Shown: in pieces, positions 7,797-14,625 of the stretch | How the letters are laid out: every line of letters begins with the position of its first letter | Numbering within the stretch: position 1 is the first letter of the stretch | Assembly (NCBI RefSeq): GCF_006539185.1 | Contig: NZ_BJMN01000021.1 | Span: 118,261 to 182,260, forward strand | DNA length: 64,000 nt | Direction of reading: 5' to 3' | From: Streptomyces gardneri | Lineage (GTDB): Bacteria > Actinomycetota > Actinomycetes > Streptomycetales > Streptomycetaceae | Notes under the pieces: model-generated | Seen by the model: only the letters and a program-made list of their open reading frames with translations | What the model was told of the DNA's origin: nothing | Databases searched by the model: none | Made by a program: the position numbers and the translations under genes

Positions 7797-8477
7797 ATGA
7801 GCGACGACGAGCAGCGAGGACGTGGAGCCTCCTCCGCGGACTCCTCCGTGCACCGGGTCGACGGCCTCCTCGGTGATCTGCAGGGGGCGGACGAGCAGCC
7901 GGTCGCGCCGCGCCGGCGCGCCGACGCGGAGCGGAACCGCGCCCAGATCCTGGCCGCCGCCGAGCAGCTCTTCGCCGAGCAGGACCCCCGGTCGGTCACC
8001 ATGGACCGGATCGCCAAGGCGGCCGGCGTGGGCCGAGCCACGCTCTACCGGAGCTTCCCCGACCCGCCCTCCGTCGCCGTCGCCCTCCTCGACGAGCACG
8101 AGCGCCGACTCCAGGGGCAGTTGATCTACGGACCGCCGCCGCTCGGTCCCGGCGCACCCGCGGGGGAGCGGCTCGCCGCCTTCTACCTCGCCATGCTCGA
8201 CCTGCTGGAGCGTCATCTGCCGCTGGCGCTGGGGGCGGAGACCGGGGCCGCGCGCTTCAGGACGGGGGCGTACGGGTTCTGGCGCGTGCACGTCCGCACG
8301 CTGCTCGTCGACCACGGGGTGGAGGATCCGGACCCGATGATCGACATCGCGCTCGGCCCGCTGGCGCCGGAGCTCTTCCAGTTCCAGCGGCACGAACTCG
8401 GCCTGTCGACCGAGCGCATCGGCCGCTCGATGTCGGCCTTCGCCCGCCAGCTGCTGCGCTCCGGGCGCGGGAACTGA
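7797..8477 (+). CDS. TetR-family repressor of the adjacent DMT transporter
   Basis: A 226-residue regulator. A 40-residue acidic N-terminal extension precedes the TetR DNA-binding domain (about 42-90: RRRADAERNRAQILAAAEQLFAEQ, then TMDRIAKAAGVGRATLYRSFPD). The ligand-binding half is divergent, as usual. Two copies of one inverted repeat separate it from the divergently read DMT transporter, the classic arrangement for a local efflux repressor. The chosen ATG is the first in the frame and sits just after the second operator; a later GTG cannot be excluded. Ligand unknown. Confidence 0.88.
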   Translation: MSDDEQRGRGASSADSSVHRVDGLLGDLQGADEQPVAPRRRADAERNRAQILAAAEQLFAEQDPRSVTMDRIAKAAGVGRATLYRSFPDPPSVAVALLDEHERRLQGQLIYGPPPLGPGAPAGERLAAFYLAMLDLLERHLPLALGAETGAARFRTGAYGFWRVHVRTLLVDHGVEDPDPMIDIALGPLAPELFQFQRHELGLSTERIGRSMSAFARQLLRSGRGN

Positions 8478-8580
8478 CGGGGTGACGGGTCAGGACACCG
8501 CGGGCGAGGCGCCGGGAACCTGGTCGTGGCCATGGTCTTGACGACCGCCCGTGAGTGTCCGGAAGCGGGGGTACGGCCCG

Positions 8581-9513
8581 TCAGGTGGATTCGGCCGTTC
8601 CGGCAGCGGCGACGGTCCGCGGTCGCGAACGGGACACGGCCACGCCCGCCAGGCAGAGCGCGCCCCCGGCGAGGGTGAGCGGCCCCGGCAGCTCGCCGAG
8701 GAAGAGCCAGGCGAGGAGGACGACGAGGGCGGGTACGGCGTATGTCGTCGCGCCCATCCGGCCGGCGGTCGTACGGGCCAGGGCGTACGCCCAGGTCGTG
8801 AAGGCCAGCGCGGTCGGGAACACCCCCAGGTAGAGCATGTTCAGGGTCGCCGACAGCGGGGCCCTGCCCGCCTCCTCGACCAGCTGCCCGGCGAACGGCA
8901 GGCAGGCCACCGCGCCCACCAGGCAGCCGAAGGTCGTCACCTGGAGCGCGCTGCCGTGCGCGAGCGCCGGCTTCTGGGCCACGACCCCGCCCGCGTACGC
9001 CGCCGCCGCGACCACGCAGAGCGCCACCCCGAGCACCGAGGCGTGCGCGCCGGACGATCCGCCGGAACCCTCGGACCCGCCGGACATGGAGAGGCCCACG
9101 GCGACCGCGCCCGCGAAGGAGACGGCCATCCCGGCGACCAGCCGGGGCGGCAGTGACTCCTTCAGGAACCTCGCGCCGAGCAGCGCGATCAGGATGGGCC
9201 CGATGTTCACGACCATCGCCGCCGTCCCCGCGTCGACCTCCTGCTCGCCCCAGTTGAGGACCACCATGTAGACGCCGAACCAGAGCAGCCCCGAGATCAG
9301 GATCCCGCGCCAGGCCGCCCGGGGAGGCAGCCCCTCGCGCCGGATCAGGAGGACGCAGCCGAGGACCAGCGCCCCGGCGAGGAGCCGCCCGAGGGCGAGG
9401 GCGCCGGGGGAGTAGGCCGCCCCGGCGCTGCGGATGGAGACGAAGGCGGAGGCCCACAGGACGACGGTGACACCGGCGGCGGTGAGCGCGAGGCGAGAGG
9501 TTCGGTTCTGCAT
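8581..9513 (-). CDS. EamA-type (DMT) membrane transporter
   Basis: A 310-residue membrane protein with ten predicted helices in two EamA repeats. Landmarks are WASAFVSIRSAGAAYSPGALALGRLL in repeat 1, and FPTALAFTTWAYALARTTAGR with LLAWLFLGELPGPL in repeat 2, all typical of RhaT/EamA exporters. A Gly/Ser-rich cytoplasmic loop separates the halves. The ATG inside the longer frame is taken as the start because it directly precedes the conserved first helix. It stands alone on the minus strand; the divergent neighbourhood has a winged-helix and a TetR gene. Substrate unknown. Confidence 0.85.
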   Translation of the reverse strand: MQNRTSRLALTAAGVTVVLWASAFVSIRSAGAAYSPGALALGRLLAGALVLGCVLLIRREGLPPRAAWRGILISGLLWFGVYMVVLNWGEQEVDAGTAAMVVNIGPILIALLGARFLKESLPPRLVAGMAVSFAGAVAVGLSMSGGSEGSGGSSGAHASVLGVALCVVAAAAYAGGVVAQKPALAHGSALQVTTFGCLVGAVACLPFAGQLVEEAGRAPLSATLNMLYLGVFPTALAFTTWAYALARTTAGRMGATTYAVPALVVLLAWLFLGELPGPLTLAGGALCLAGVAVSRSRPRTVAAAGTAEST

Positions 9514-9639
9514 GGCCTGACCGTAGAGCGCGGACGGTTCGGCGTTCACCGCAATATCGGCGGGCTGGTGGCCGGCGGGCCGGCGGGCCGGCGGGCCGAT
9601 GGTCAGCGGGTGGGCGGGTCGAACGGCCGGTGGGCCCGC

Positions 9640-10335
9640 TCAGCGCAGCGACGCCGGAGCGATGCCCAGCGTCTCGTGCAGCGCGGCCTCGCCCTCCGCC
9701 GTGACCTTCACGGCCCGCTCGGTCCCGATCCGCACGCACCACCCGGTGTCCAGCGCGTGGCGGCAGAGCGCGGCGCCCGCGATCCCCGCGAGGTGCGGCC
9801 TGCGCTCGGTCCAGTCGAGGCAGCCGCGCGCGACGGGCCGCCGCCCCGCCCGTACGAGGGGCACGCCCAGCTCCTCGAACCACCCCACGCCCCGGTCCGT
9901 GAGCGCGAACCCGGTGTCCTGGCGCAGCAGTCCGCGCACGGTCATCGCCTCGGTGATCGCGATCCCGAGGCGCCCGGCGAGGTGGTCGTAGCAGGTCCGC
10001 CCCCGGGCCATCGCCCGTCCGGCGCTCGCGGCGCGCAGCGAGCGCGGTGGCGCCGCCGGTCCGGGCTCCGACCGGGCGGCCAGGTCCTCGACGAGATGCG
10101 CGATCCCCGGGTCGGCCAGCCGGACGTACCGGTGCCTGCCCTGCCGCTCCTCCGTGAGCACCCCGCCCGCGACGAGCTTTCCGAGGTGCTCGCTGGCGGT
10201 GGACGGCGCCAGGCCCGCGTGGCGGGCGAGCTCCCCGGCGGTCCAGGCCCGCCCGTCGAGCAGGGCGAGCAGGAAGGTGGCGCGGCTCTCGTCCGCGAAG
10301 AGCGCCGCGAGCGCGGCGAGATCACTGGCTGCCAT
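9640..10335 (-). CDS. ArsR-type winged-helix regulator
   Basis: A 231-residue protein with an ArsR-like winged helix (about 1-85: ALFADESRATFLLALLDGR, ELARHAGLAPSTASEHLGKLVAGGVL, GRHRYVRLAD) and a longer C-terminal domain of the kind seen in actinobacterial ArsR/DUF5937-like regulators. The CXXH-type residues in this C-domain (GRTCYDHLAGRLG) do not form a recognised metal site. It begins 18 bases after a tetR gene on the same strand and may be in its transcript. Its target may be the neighbouring EamA transporter. Confidence 0.8.
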   Translation of the reverse strand: MAASDLAALAALFADESRATFLLALLDGRAWTAGELARHAGLAPSTASEHLGKLVAGGVLTEERQGRHRYVRLADPGIAHLVEDLAARSEPGPAAPPRSLRAASAGRAMARGRTCYDHLAGRLGIAITEAMTVRGLLRQDTGFALTDRGVGWFEELGVPLVRAGRRPVARGCLDWTERRPHLAGIAGAALCRHALDTGWCVRIGTERAVKVTAEGEAALHETLGIAPASLR

Positions 10336-10353
10336 GACCTCAGGGTCCCGCAC

Positions 10354-11127
10354 TCACCGTTCGGCAGGTGCCGAACTGTCCGACGCCGAACTGTCCGAGG
10401 TCGATCCGCCGGGCACCGATCCGCCGGACACCGAACCCTCGGACACCGACACGCCGCCGGGCACCGATCCGCCGGGCACAGAGCTGTCCGGCGCCGAGCT
10501 CTCGTACTGGATCAGCAGTCCGTCGAGCAGCGCCCGCAGGCCCGTCTCGAAGGCGCGCTCGTCGACCTTCTGGCGGTGCTCGGCCAGGAGGTGGGCCTGG
10601 CCGAGATGGGGGTAGTCGGCCGGGTCGTAGGCCGTCTCGTCGTCGACGAAGCCGCGGGCGAAGGAGCCGAGGGCGGAGCCGGTGACGAAGTACCGCATCA
10701 GCGCGCCGATCGAGGTGGCCTGCGCCGGGGGCCAGCCCGCCCGGACCATCGCGCCGAAGACCGCGTCGGCGACGCGCAGGCCCGCCGGACGGCGGCCGGG
10801 GCCCTGGGCGAGGACGGGAACGATGTGCGGGTGGTCGGCGAGGGCCGCGCGGTACGAGACCGCCCAGTCGTGCAGGGCAGTACGCCAGTCGCGGCCGTCG
10901 GTCTCCGCGAACATCGACAGGTCGATCTTCGCGCTCACCGCGTCCGCGACGGCGTCGAGGATCTCGTCCTTCGTCCGGAAGTGGTTGTAGAGCGAGGGCC
11001 CGCTCACCCCGAGTTCGGCCGCGAGTCGCCTGGTGGAGAGCGCGGCGAGTCCCTCCGCGTCCACGAGTGCACCCGCCGTCTCCACGATGCGGTCTCGGCT
11101 GAGCAGGGGCTTGCGCGGTCGGGCCAT
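10354..11127 (-). CDS. TetR-family repressor with a repetitive C-terminal tail
   Basis: A 257-residue regulator. The DNA-binding domain is at about 8-55 (LLSRDRIVETAGALVDAEG, STRRLAAELGVSGPSLYNHFRTKDEIL); the C-terminal domain is of the tetracycline-repressor type. The last 50 residues are a low-complexity tail of repeated SVPGG / SVSGG / SDSSA units, coded by direct repeats of about 15 bases (roughly 10370-10500). It is divergent from an acyl-CoA dehydrogenase. An AAACTA-N7-TAATTA dyad lies in the 75-base space and recurs upstream of the aldehyde dehydrogenase at 2.5 kb. Start: ATG of MARPRKP; a Met three codons earlier is possible. Confidence 0.88.
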   Translation of the reverse strand: MARPRKPLLSRDRIVETAGALVDAEGLAALSTRRLAAELGVSGPSLYNHFRTKDEILDAVADAVSAKIDLSMFAETDGRDWRTALHDWAVSYRAALADHPHIVPVLAQGPGRRPAGLRVADAVFGAMVRAGWPPAQATSIGALMRYFVTGSALGSFARGFVDDETAYDPADYPHLGQAHLLAEHRQKVDERAFETGLRALLDGLLIQYESSAPDSSVPGGSVPGGVSVSEGSVSGGSVPGGSTSDSSASDSSAPAER

Positions 11128-11153
11128 GGCGCACATAGTAGGCCTGCGCAAGA

Positions 11154-11172
11154 AAACTAGCAGTGGTAATTA
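11154..11172. promoter_or_regulatory. Inverted-repeat operator between tetR and acyl-CoA dehydrogenase
   Basis: AAACTAGCAGTGGTAATTA: arms AACTA/TAATT with a 7-base spacer, 14 of 19 identical to the dyad at 2433-2451. It lies in the promoter of the plus-strand acyl-CoA dehydrogenase and 27 bases before the divergent tetR start. Confidence 0.6.
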
Positions 11173-11202
11173 AATGGCGGGCGAGAAGGATGAGGTGGCA
11201 CG

Positions 11203-12354
11203 GTGGATCTGGCGCTGAGTGAGGAGCAGGAAGCCGTACGGCGGCTCGCCGAGGACTTCGTCGCGCGCGAGGTCACCCCGCACGCCGTCGCGTGGGACCG
11301 TGCCGAGGAGGTGGACCGGGCGATCGTGAAGAAGCTCGGCGCCGTCGGCTTCCTCGGGCTCACCATCCCGGAGGAGTACGGGGGTTCGGGCGGCGACCAT
11401 CTCGCGTACTGCCTCGTCGCCGAGGAGCTCGGCCGCGGCGACTCCTCCGTGCGCGGCATCGTGTCCGTCTCGCTCGGTCTGGTCGCCAAGACCCTCGCCG
11501 CCTGGGGCACCGAGGAGCAGAAGCAGGCGTGGCTGCCCCGGCTCGCCTCCGGCGAGGCGCTCGGCTGTTTCGGCCTCACCGAGCCCGGCACCGGCTCCGA
11601 CGCCGGGAACCTGACCACCCGCGCGGTCCGCGACGGCGACGACTACGTCCTGAGCGGTACCAAGATGTTCATCACCAACGGCACCTGGGCCGATCTGGTC
11701 CTCCTCTTCGCCCGCACCAACGACACCCCGGGCCACAAGGGTGTCTCCGCCTTCCTCGTCCCCACGGACACCCCCGGCCTCACCCGCCGCGCGGTCCACG
11801 GCAAGCTCGGACTGCGCGGCCAGGCCACCGCCGAACTGGTCCTGGAGGACGTCCGCGTCCCGGCCGCCGCCATGCTCGGCCCCGAGGGCAAGGGCTTCAC
11901 CGTCGCCATGTCCGCCCTCGCCAAGGGCCGCATGTCCGTCGCCGCGGGCTGCGTCGGCATCGCCCAGGCCGCGCTCGACGCCGCCGTGCGCTACGCGGGG
12001 GAGCGCGAGCAGTTCGGAAAGCCGATTGCCTCGTACCAGCTCGTGCAGGAGCTGATCAGCGACATCGCCGTCGACGTGGACGCCGCCCGGCTCCTCACCT
12101 GGCGGGTCGCCGACCTGATCGACCGTGGCGAGGACTTCGCCACCGCCGCCTCCAAGGCGAAGCTGTACGCCTCCGAGGCCGCCGTCCGCGCGGCGAACAA
12201 CGCCCTCCAGGTCTTCGGCGGCTACGGCTACATCGACGAGTACCCCGTCGGCAAGCTGGTCCGCGACGCGCGCGTCATGACCCTGTACGAGGGCACCAGC
12301 CAGATCCAGAAGCTCATCATCGGACGGGCGCTGACGGGGGTCTCGGCCTTCTGA
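11203..12354 (+). CDS. Acyl-CoA dehydrogenase (short/branched-chain type)
   Basis: A 383-residue flavoenzyme introducing a 2,3-double bond into an acyl-CoA and passing electrons to ETF. All family blocks are present: FGLTEPGTGSDAGN and KMFITNGTWAD (FAD and substrate loop), REQFGKPI, QVFGGYGYIDEYPV and catalytic base Glu363 in MTLYEGTSQIQK. The length and the Glu position match short-chain, isovaleryl and 2-methylbutyryl enzymes. The GTG start follows GATGAGG closely. It is divergent from a TetR gene with a shared operator. It stands alone on its strand; no ETF or thiolase lies nearby. Confidence 0.94.
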   Translation: MDLALSEEQEAVRRLAEDFVAREVTPHAVAWDRAEEVDRAIVKKLGAVGFLGLTIPEEYGGSGGDHLAYCLVAEELGRGDSSVRGIVSVSLGLVAKTLAAWGTEEQKQAWLPRLASGEALGCFGLTEPGTGSDAGNLTTRAVRDGDDYVLSGTKMFITNGTWADLVLLFARTNDTPGHKGVSAFLVPTDTPGLTRRAVHGKLGLRGQATAELVLEDVRVPAAAMLGPEGKGFTVAMSALAKGRMSVAAGCVGIAQAALDAAVRYAGEREQFGKPIASYQLVQELISDIAVDVDAARLLTWRVADLIDRGEDFATAASKAKLYASEAAVRAANNALQVFGGYGYIDEYPVGKLVRDARVMTLYEGTSQIQKLIIGRALTGVSAF

Positions 12355-12421
12355 CGTCCGATCCCCGGCCTCCTGGGGACGTCCGATCCCCGGCCTTCTG
12401 AGTACGTCGCTGAGTACCCGG

Positions 12422-12447
12422 ACGGATGTGGCGCCGGCCACATCCGT
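12422..12447. promoter_or_regulatory. Long perfect palindrome before the YiaA/B gene
   Basis: Arms ACGGATGTGGC and GCCACATCCGT, 11 bases each, around GCCG. It ends 14 bases before the ATG at 12462, so it overlaps the expected promoter/RBS region. There is no T-run, so it looks more like an operator or leader hairpin than a terminator. Just upstream is a direct repeat of ACGTCCGATCCCCGGCCT. Confidence 0.6.
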
Positions 12448-12461
12448 CCGATGCTGTCCTC

Positions 12462-12749
12462 ATGAGCGACACACCGGTCAAGCAGCAGAACACCGCCGCC
12501 TACTACATGCAGGCCGTCATCTCCTTCGGGGTCGCCGGCACGGCCGTGGCCATCGGCGTCTACCAGCTGGAGGCCAGCGCCTGGGTGCGGGCCTTCCTCG
12601 CCATCTCGGTCCTCTACCTCACGACCTCGGCCTTCACCCTCGCCAAGGTCATCCGCGACCGCCAGGAGGCCGGACAGATCCACAGCCGGGTCGACCAGGC
12701 CCGTCTGGAGAAGCTCCTCGCCGAGCACGACCCCTTCCAGAAGCTCTGA
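12462..12749 (+). CDS. YiaA/YiaB-family inner-membrane protein
   Basis: A 95-residue protein with two membrane helices (about 20-40 and 46-66: AVISFGVAGTAVAIGVYQL and FLAISVLYLTTSAFTLAKVIRD) matching the YiaA/B two-helix domain. A charged C-terminal tail follows. Function is unknown throughout the family. A 26-base palindrome sits directly upstream and may control it. The ATG is the first compatible with the conserved start MSDTPVKQQNTAAYYMQ. Confidence 0.85.
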   Translation: MSDTPVKQQNTAAYYMQAVISFGVAGTAVAIGVYQLEASAWVRAFLAISVLYLTTSAFTLAKVIRDRQEAGQIHSRVDQARLEKLLAEHDPFQKL

Positions 12750-12775
12750 GTCGCCGAAGCTCCGAGCCGCCGATC

Positions 12776-12791
12776 TCTAAGCGCTTGCTCA
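12776..12791. promoter_or_regulatory. Operator copy 1, TCTAAGCGCTTGCTCA, before tetR
   Basis: Sixteen bases containing the perfect palindrome AAGCGCTT. The identical 16-mer occurs at 13957-13972 before the maoC-like gene. Its place about 50 bases before the tetR start suits autoregulation. Confidence 0.75.
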
Positions 12792-12840
12792 CCCACGTTG
12801 TATGGTGTTCGTCCTGACGGGGTCCGAGAGGGAGTGTGGG

Positions 12841-13467
12841 ATGAGCGCGGCGGAGGAGACGCCCGGGGGCGAGGACATGCCCTGGGGCGAGGTCACGCCC
12901 GAGGCGGCCCGGCGACTGCTGGTGGCCGCCGTCGAGGCGTTCGCCGAGCGCGGCTACCACGCCACCACCACCCGGGACATCGCGGGCCGGGCCGGCATGA
13001 GCCCGGCCGCGCTCTACATCCACTACAAGACCAAGGAAGAGCTGCTCCACCGGATCAGCCGCATCGGTCACGACAAGGCCCTGGAGATCCTCCGGGCCGC
13101 GGCCGACCGCGACGGCACGGCCGCCGAGCGGCTCGCCGACGCCGTGCACTCCTTCGTCCGCTGGCACGCCGAGCGCCACACGACCGCGCGCGTCGTCCAG
13201 TACGAGCTCGACGCCCTGGGCCCCGAGCACCGCGCCGAGATCGTGGAGCTGCGCAAGCAGTCCGACGGGGCGGTGCGCCGGATCATCGACGAGGGCGTGG
13301 CCGCGGGCGAGTTCGTGGTGCCGGACGTGCCCGGCACCACGGTCGCGGTGCTCTCCCTCTGCATCGACGTCTCGCGCTGGTTCAACACGCAGGGCCGCCG
13401 CTCGCCCGACGAGGTCGGCGCGCTCTACGCCGACCTCGTACTGAGGATGGTCGGGGTTCAGAAGTAG
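12841..13467 (+). CDS. TetR-family regulator of the adjacent MaoC gene
   Basis: A 208-residue regulator. The HTH domain (about 18-65) reads AARRLLVAAVEAFAERGYHATTTRDIAGRAGM.. and LYIHYKTKEELLHRI; the C-terminal half resembles the KstR/FadR-like group that senses acyl-CoA esters. The ATG after GAGAGGGAGTGTGGG is preferred over an upstream in-frame ATG that would start near the -10 region. It converges on a MaoC-type hydratase gene, their stops overlapping by 10 bases. Both genes carry the same 16-base operator in their promoters, so it very likely represses itself and the hydratase. Confidence 0.9.
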   Translation: MSAAEETPGGEDMPWGEVTPEAARRLLVAAVEAFAERGYHATTTRDIAGRAGMSPAALYIHYKTKEELLHRISRIGHDKALEILRAAADRDGTAAERLADAVHSFVRWHAERHTTARVVQYELDALGPEHRAEIVELRKQSDGAVRRIIDEGVAAGEFVVPDVPGTTVAVLSLCIDVSRWFNTQGRRSPDEVGALYADLVLRMVGVQK

Positions 13468-13919
13468 TAGCGGGACACCGACTCGGCGAAGCACGCCGGC
13501 TTGTCGGAGTCCTCGCGCTCCACGGTCACCGCCGCCGTCACCTGCACGCCGCCGCCCGCCTCCTCGACCTTCGTCAGGACGGCCGTGGCGCGCAGCCGCG
13601 AGCCGACCGGTACGGGGGAGGGGAACCGCACCTTCTCGGTGCCGTAGTTGAGGCCCATCTTCATGCCCTCGACCCGCAGGACCTGTGGGACGAACAGGGG
13701 CAGCAGCGACAGCGTCAGATAGCCGTGGGCGATCGTCGCGCCGAACGGGCCGTGGGCGGCGCGCTCCGGGTCGACGTGGATCCACTGGTGGTCACCCGTG
13801 GCCTCGGCGAAGAGGTCGATGCGCTTCTGGTCGATCTCCAGCCAGTCGCTGTACCCCAGCTGCTCGCCGACCCCCGCGCGCAGTTCCTCGGCGGAGGTGA
13901 AGATCCTCGGCTCGGCCAT
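13458..13919 (-). CDS. MaoC-family (R)-specific enoyl-CoA hydratase
   Basis: A 153-residue hot-dog-fold hydratase. The hydratase-2 motif is clear: FAEATGDHQWIHVDPERA with the catalytic Asp and His, followed by GPFGATIAHGYLTLSLLP. It adds water to a trans-2-enoyl-CoA to give the (R)-3-hydroxyacyl-CoA and works as a dimer. The gene is short, as stand-alone bacterial enzymes are. Its promoter carries TCTAAGCGCTTGCTCA, shared with the convergent tetR, and next to it a second palindrome ATACCG-CT-CGGTAT. It could supply monomers for lipid or polyhydroxyalkanoate metabolism. Confidence 0.92.
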   Translation of the reverse strand: MAEPRIFTSAEELRAGVGEQLGYSDWLEIDQKRIDLFAEATGDHQWIHVDPERAAHGPFGATIAHGYLTLSLLPLFVPQVLRVEGMKMGLNYGTEKVRFPSPVPVGSRLRATAVLTKVEEAGGGVQVTAAVTVEREDSDKPACFAESVSRYYF

Positions 13920-13943
13920 GTTCCTCGTCCCTTCTCGTACGAC

Positions 13944-13957
13944 ATACCGCTCGGTAT
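13944..13957. promoter_or_regulatory. Perfect palindrome ATACCGCTCGGTAT before maoC-like gene
   Basis: Arms ATACCG/CGGTAT with a 2-base spacer. It abuts operator copy 2. The half-site ATACCG also opens the putative operators at 20372 and 24254, so a second TetR protein might bind here. Confidence 0.5.
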
Positions 13958-13972
13958 CTAAGCGCTTGCTCA
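13957..13972. promoter_or_regulatory. Operator copy 2, TCTAAGCGCTTGCTCA, before maoC-like gene
   Basis: Identical over 16 bases, in the same orientation on the plus strand, to the site at 12776. It lies 38-53 bases upstream of the minus-strand hydratase start. Confidence 0.75.
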
Positions 13973-14034
13973 GCATGTGGGGTATGGGGGCCGCTGTCAA
14001 CGGCCGCCCCTGACGCACCAGTAGGGTTCGTGGA

Positions 14035-14508
14035 GTGCCGCAGATTCCAGAGAAGATCCACGAGCTCACCGTCGGCCAGCTCTCCGCCCGTAGCGGGGCC
14101 GCCGTCTCCGCCCTGCACTTCTACGAGACGAAGGGGCTCATCAGCAGCCGCCGCACCACGGGCAACCAGCGCCGGTACGGCCGTGACGCCCTGCGCCGGG
14201 TCGCCTTCGTCCGGGCCGCGCAGCGCGTCGGCATCCCCCTCGCCACGATCCGGGACGCGCTCGCCCGGCTCCCCGAAGAGCGCACTCCCACGAACGAGGA
14301 CTGGGCGCGGCTCTCGGCGGCCTGGCGCACGGAGCTCGACGAGCGCATCAAGCAACTGGGCCGACTGCGCGACCACCTGACGGACTGCATCGGCTGCGGC
14401 TGTCTCTCCCTGGAGACCTGCGTCCTCTCCAACCCCGACGACGTCTTCGGCGAGCAGATGGCGGGCTCCCGCCTGATGCCGGTCCGCCGGCCCTCCGAGG
14501 AGGACTGA
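14035..14508 (+). CDS. soxR: SoxR, redox-sensing MerR-family regulator
   Basis: A 157-residue MerR-type activator. The N-terminal winged helix (about 9-75) reads LTVGQLSARSGAAVSALHFYETKGLI, a long dimer helix follows, and the C-terminal [2Fe-2S] motif is C118-X2-C121-X-C123-X5-C129, the SoxR signature. In Streptomyces SoxR responds to redox-active compounds, including the organism's own pigments, rather than to superoxide. The start is GTG (VPQIPEK). It is a single-gene unit; I found no clear SoxR box (dyad around CCTCAAG) in the window, so its targets probably lie elsewhere. Confidence 0.95.
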   Translation: MPQIPEKIHELTVGQLSARSGAAVSALHFYETKGLISSRRTTGNQRRYGRDALRRVAFVRAAQRVGIPLATIRDALARLPEERTPTNEDWARLSAAWRTELDERIKQLGRLRDHLTDCIGCGCLSLETCVLSNPDDVFGEQMAGSRLMPVRRPSEED

Positions 14509-14535
14509 GCGGTACGAGGGTCACGGACGGCTTAC

Positions 14536-14625
14536 GCGAGCCACACCGGCCACGCGAGCCACGCCATCCACACCAGCCATGCGGGCCGCGCGAGCCACAC
14601 GGGCCACGCGGGTCACGAGGGCCAC
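14536..14625. repeat. Ten tandem copies of a 9-base unit
   Basis: Consecutive 9-mers of the form GCGAGCCAC / ACCGGCCAC / GCGGGTCAC run for 90 bases without gaps between soxR and the minus-strand gene, overlapping the last four codons of that gene. The period of nine keeps any frame open, so reading frames through it are artefacts. Confidence 0.85.
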
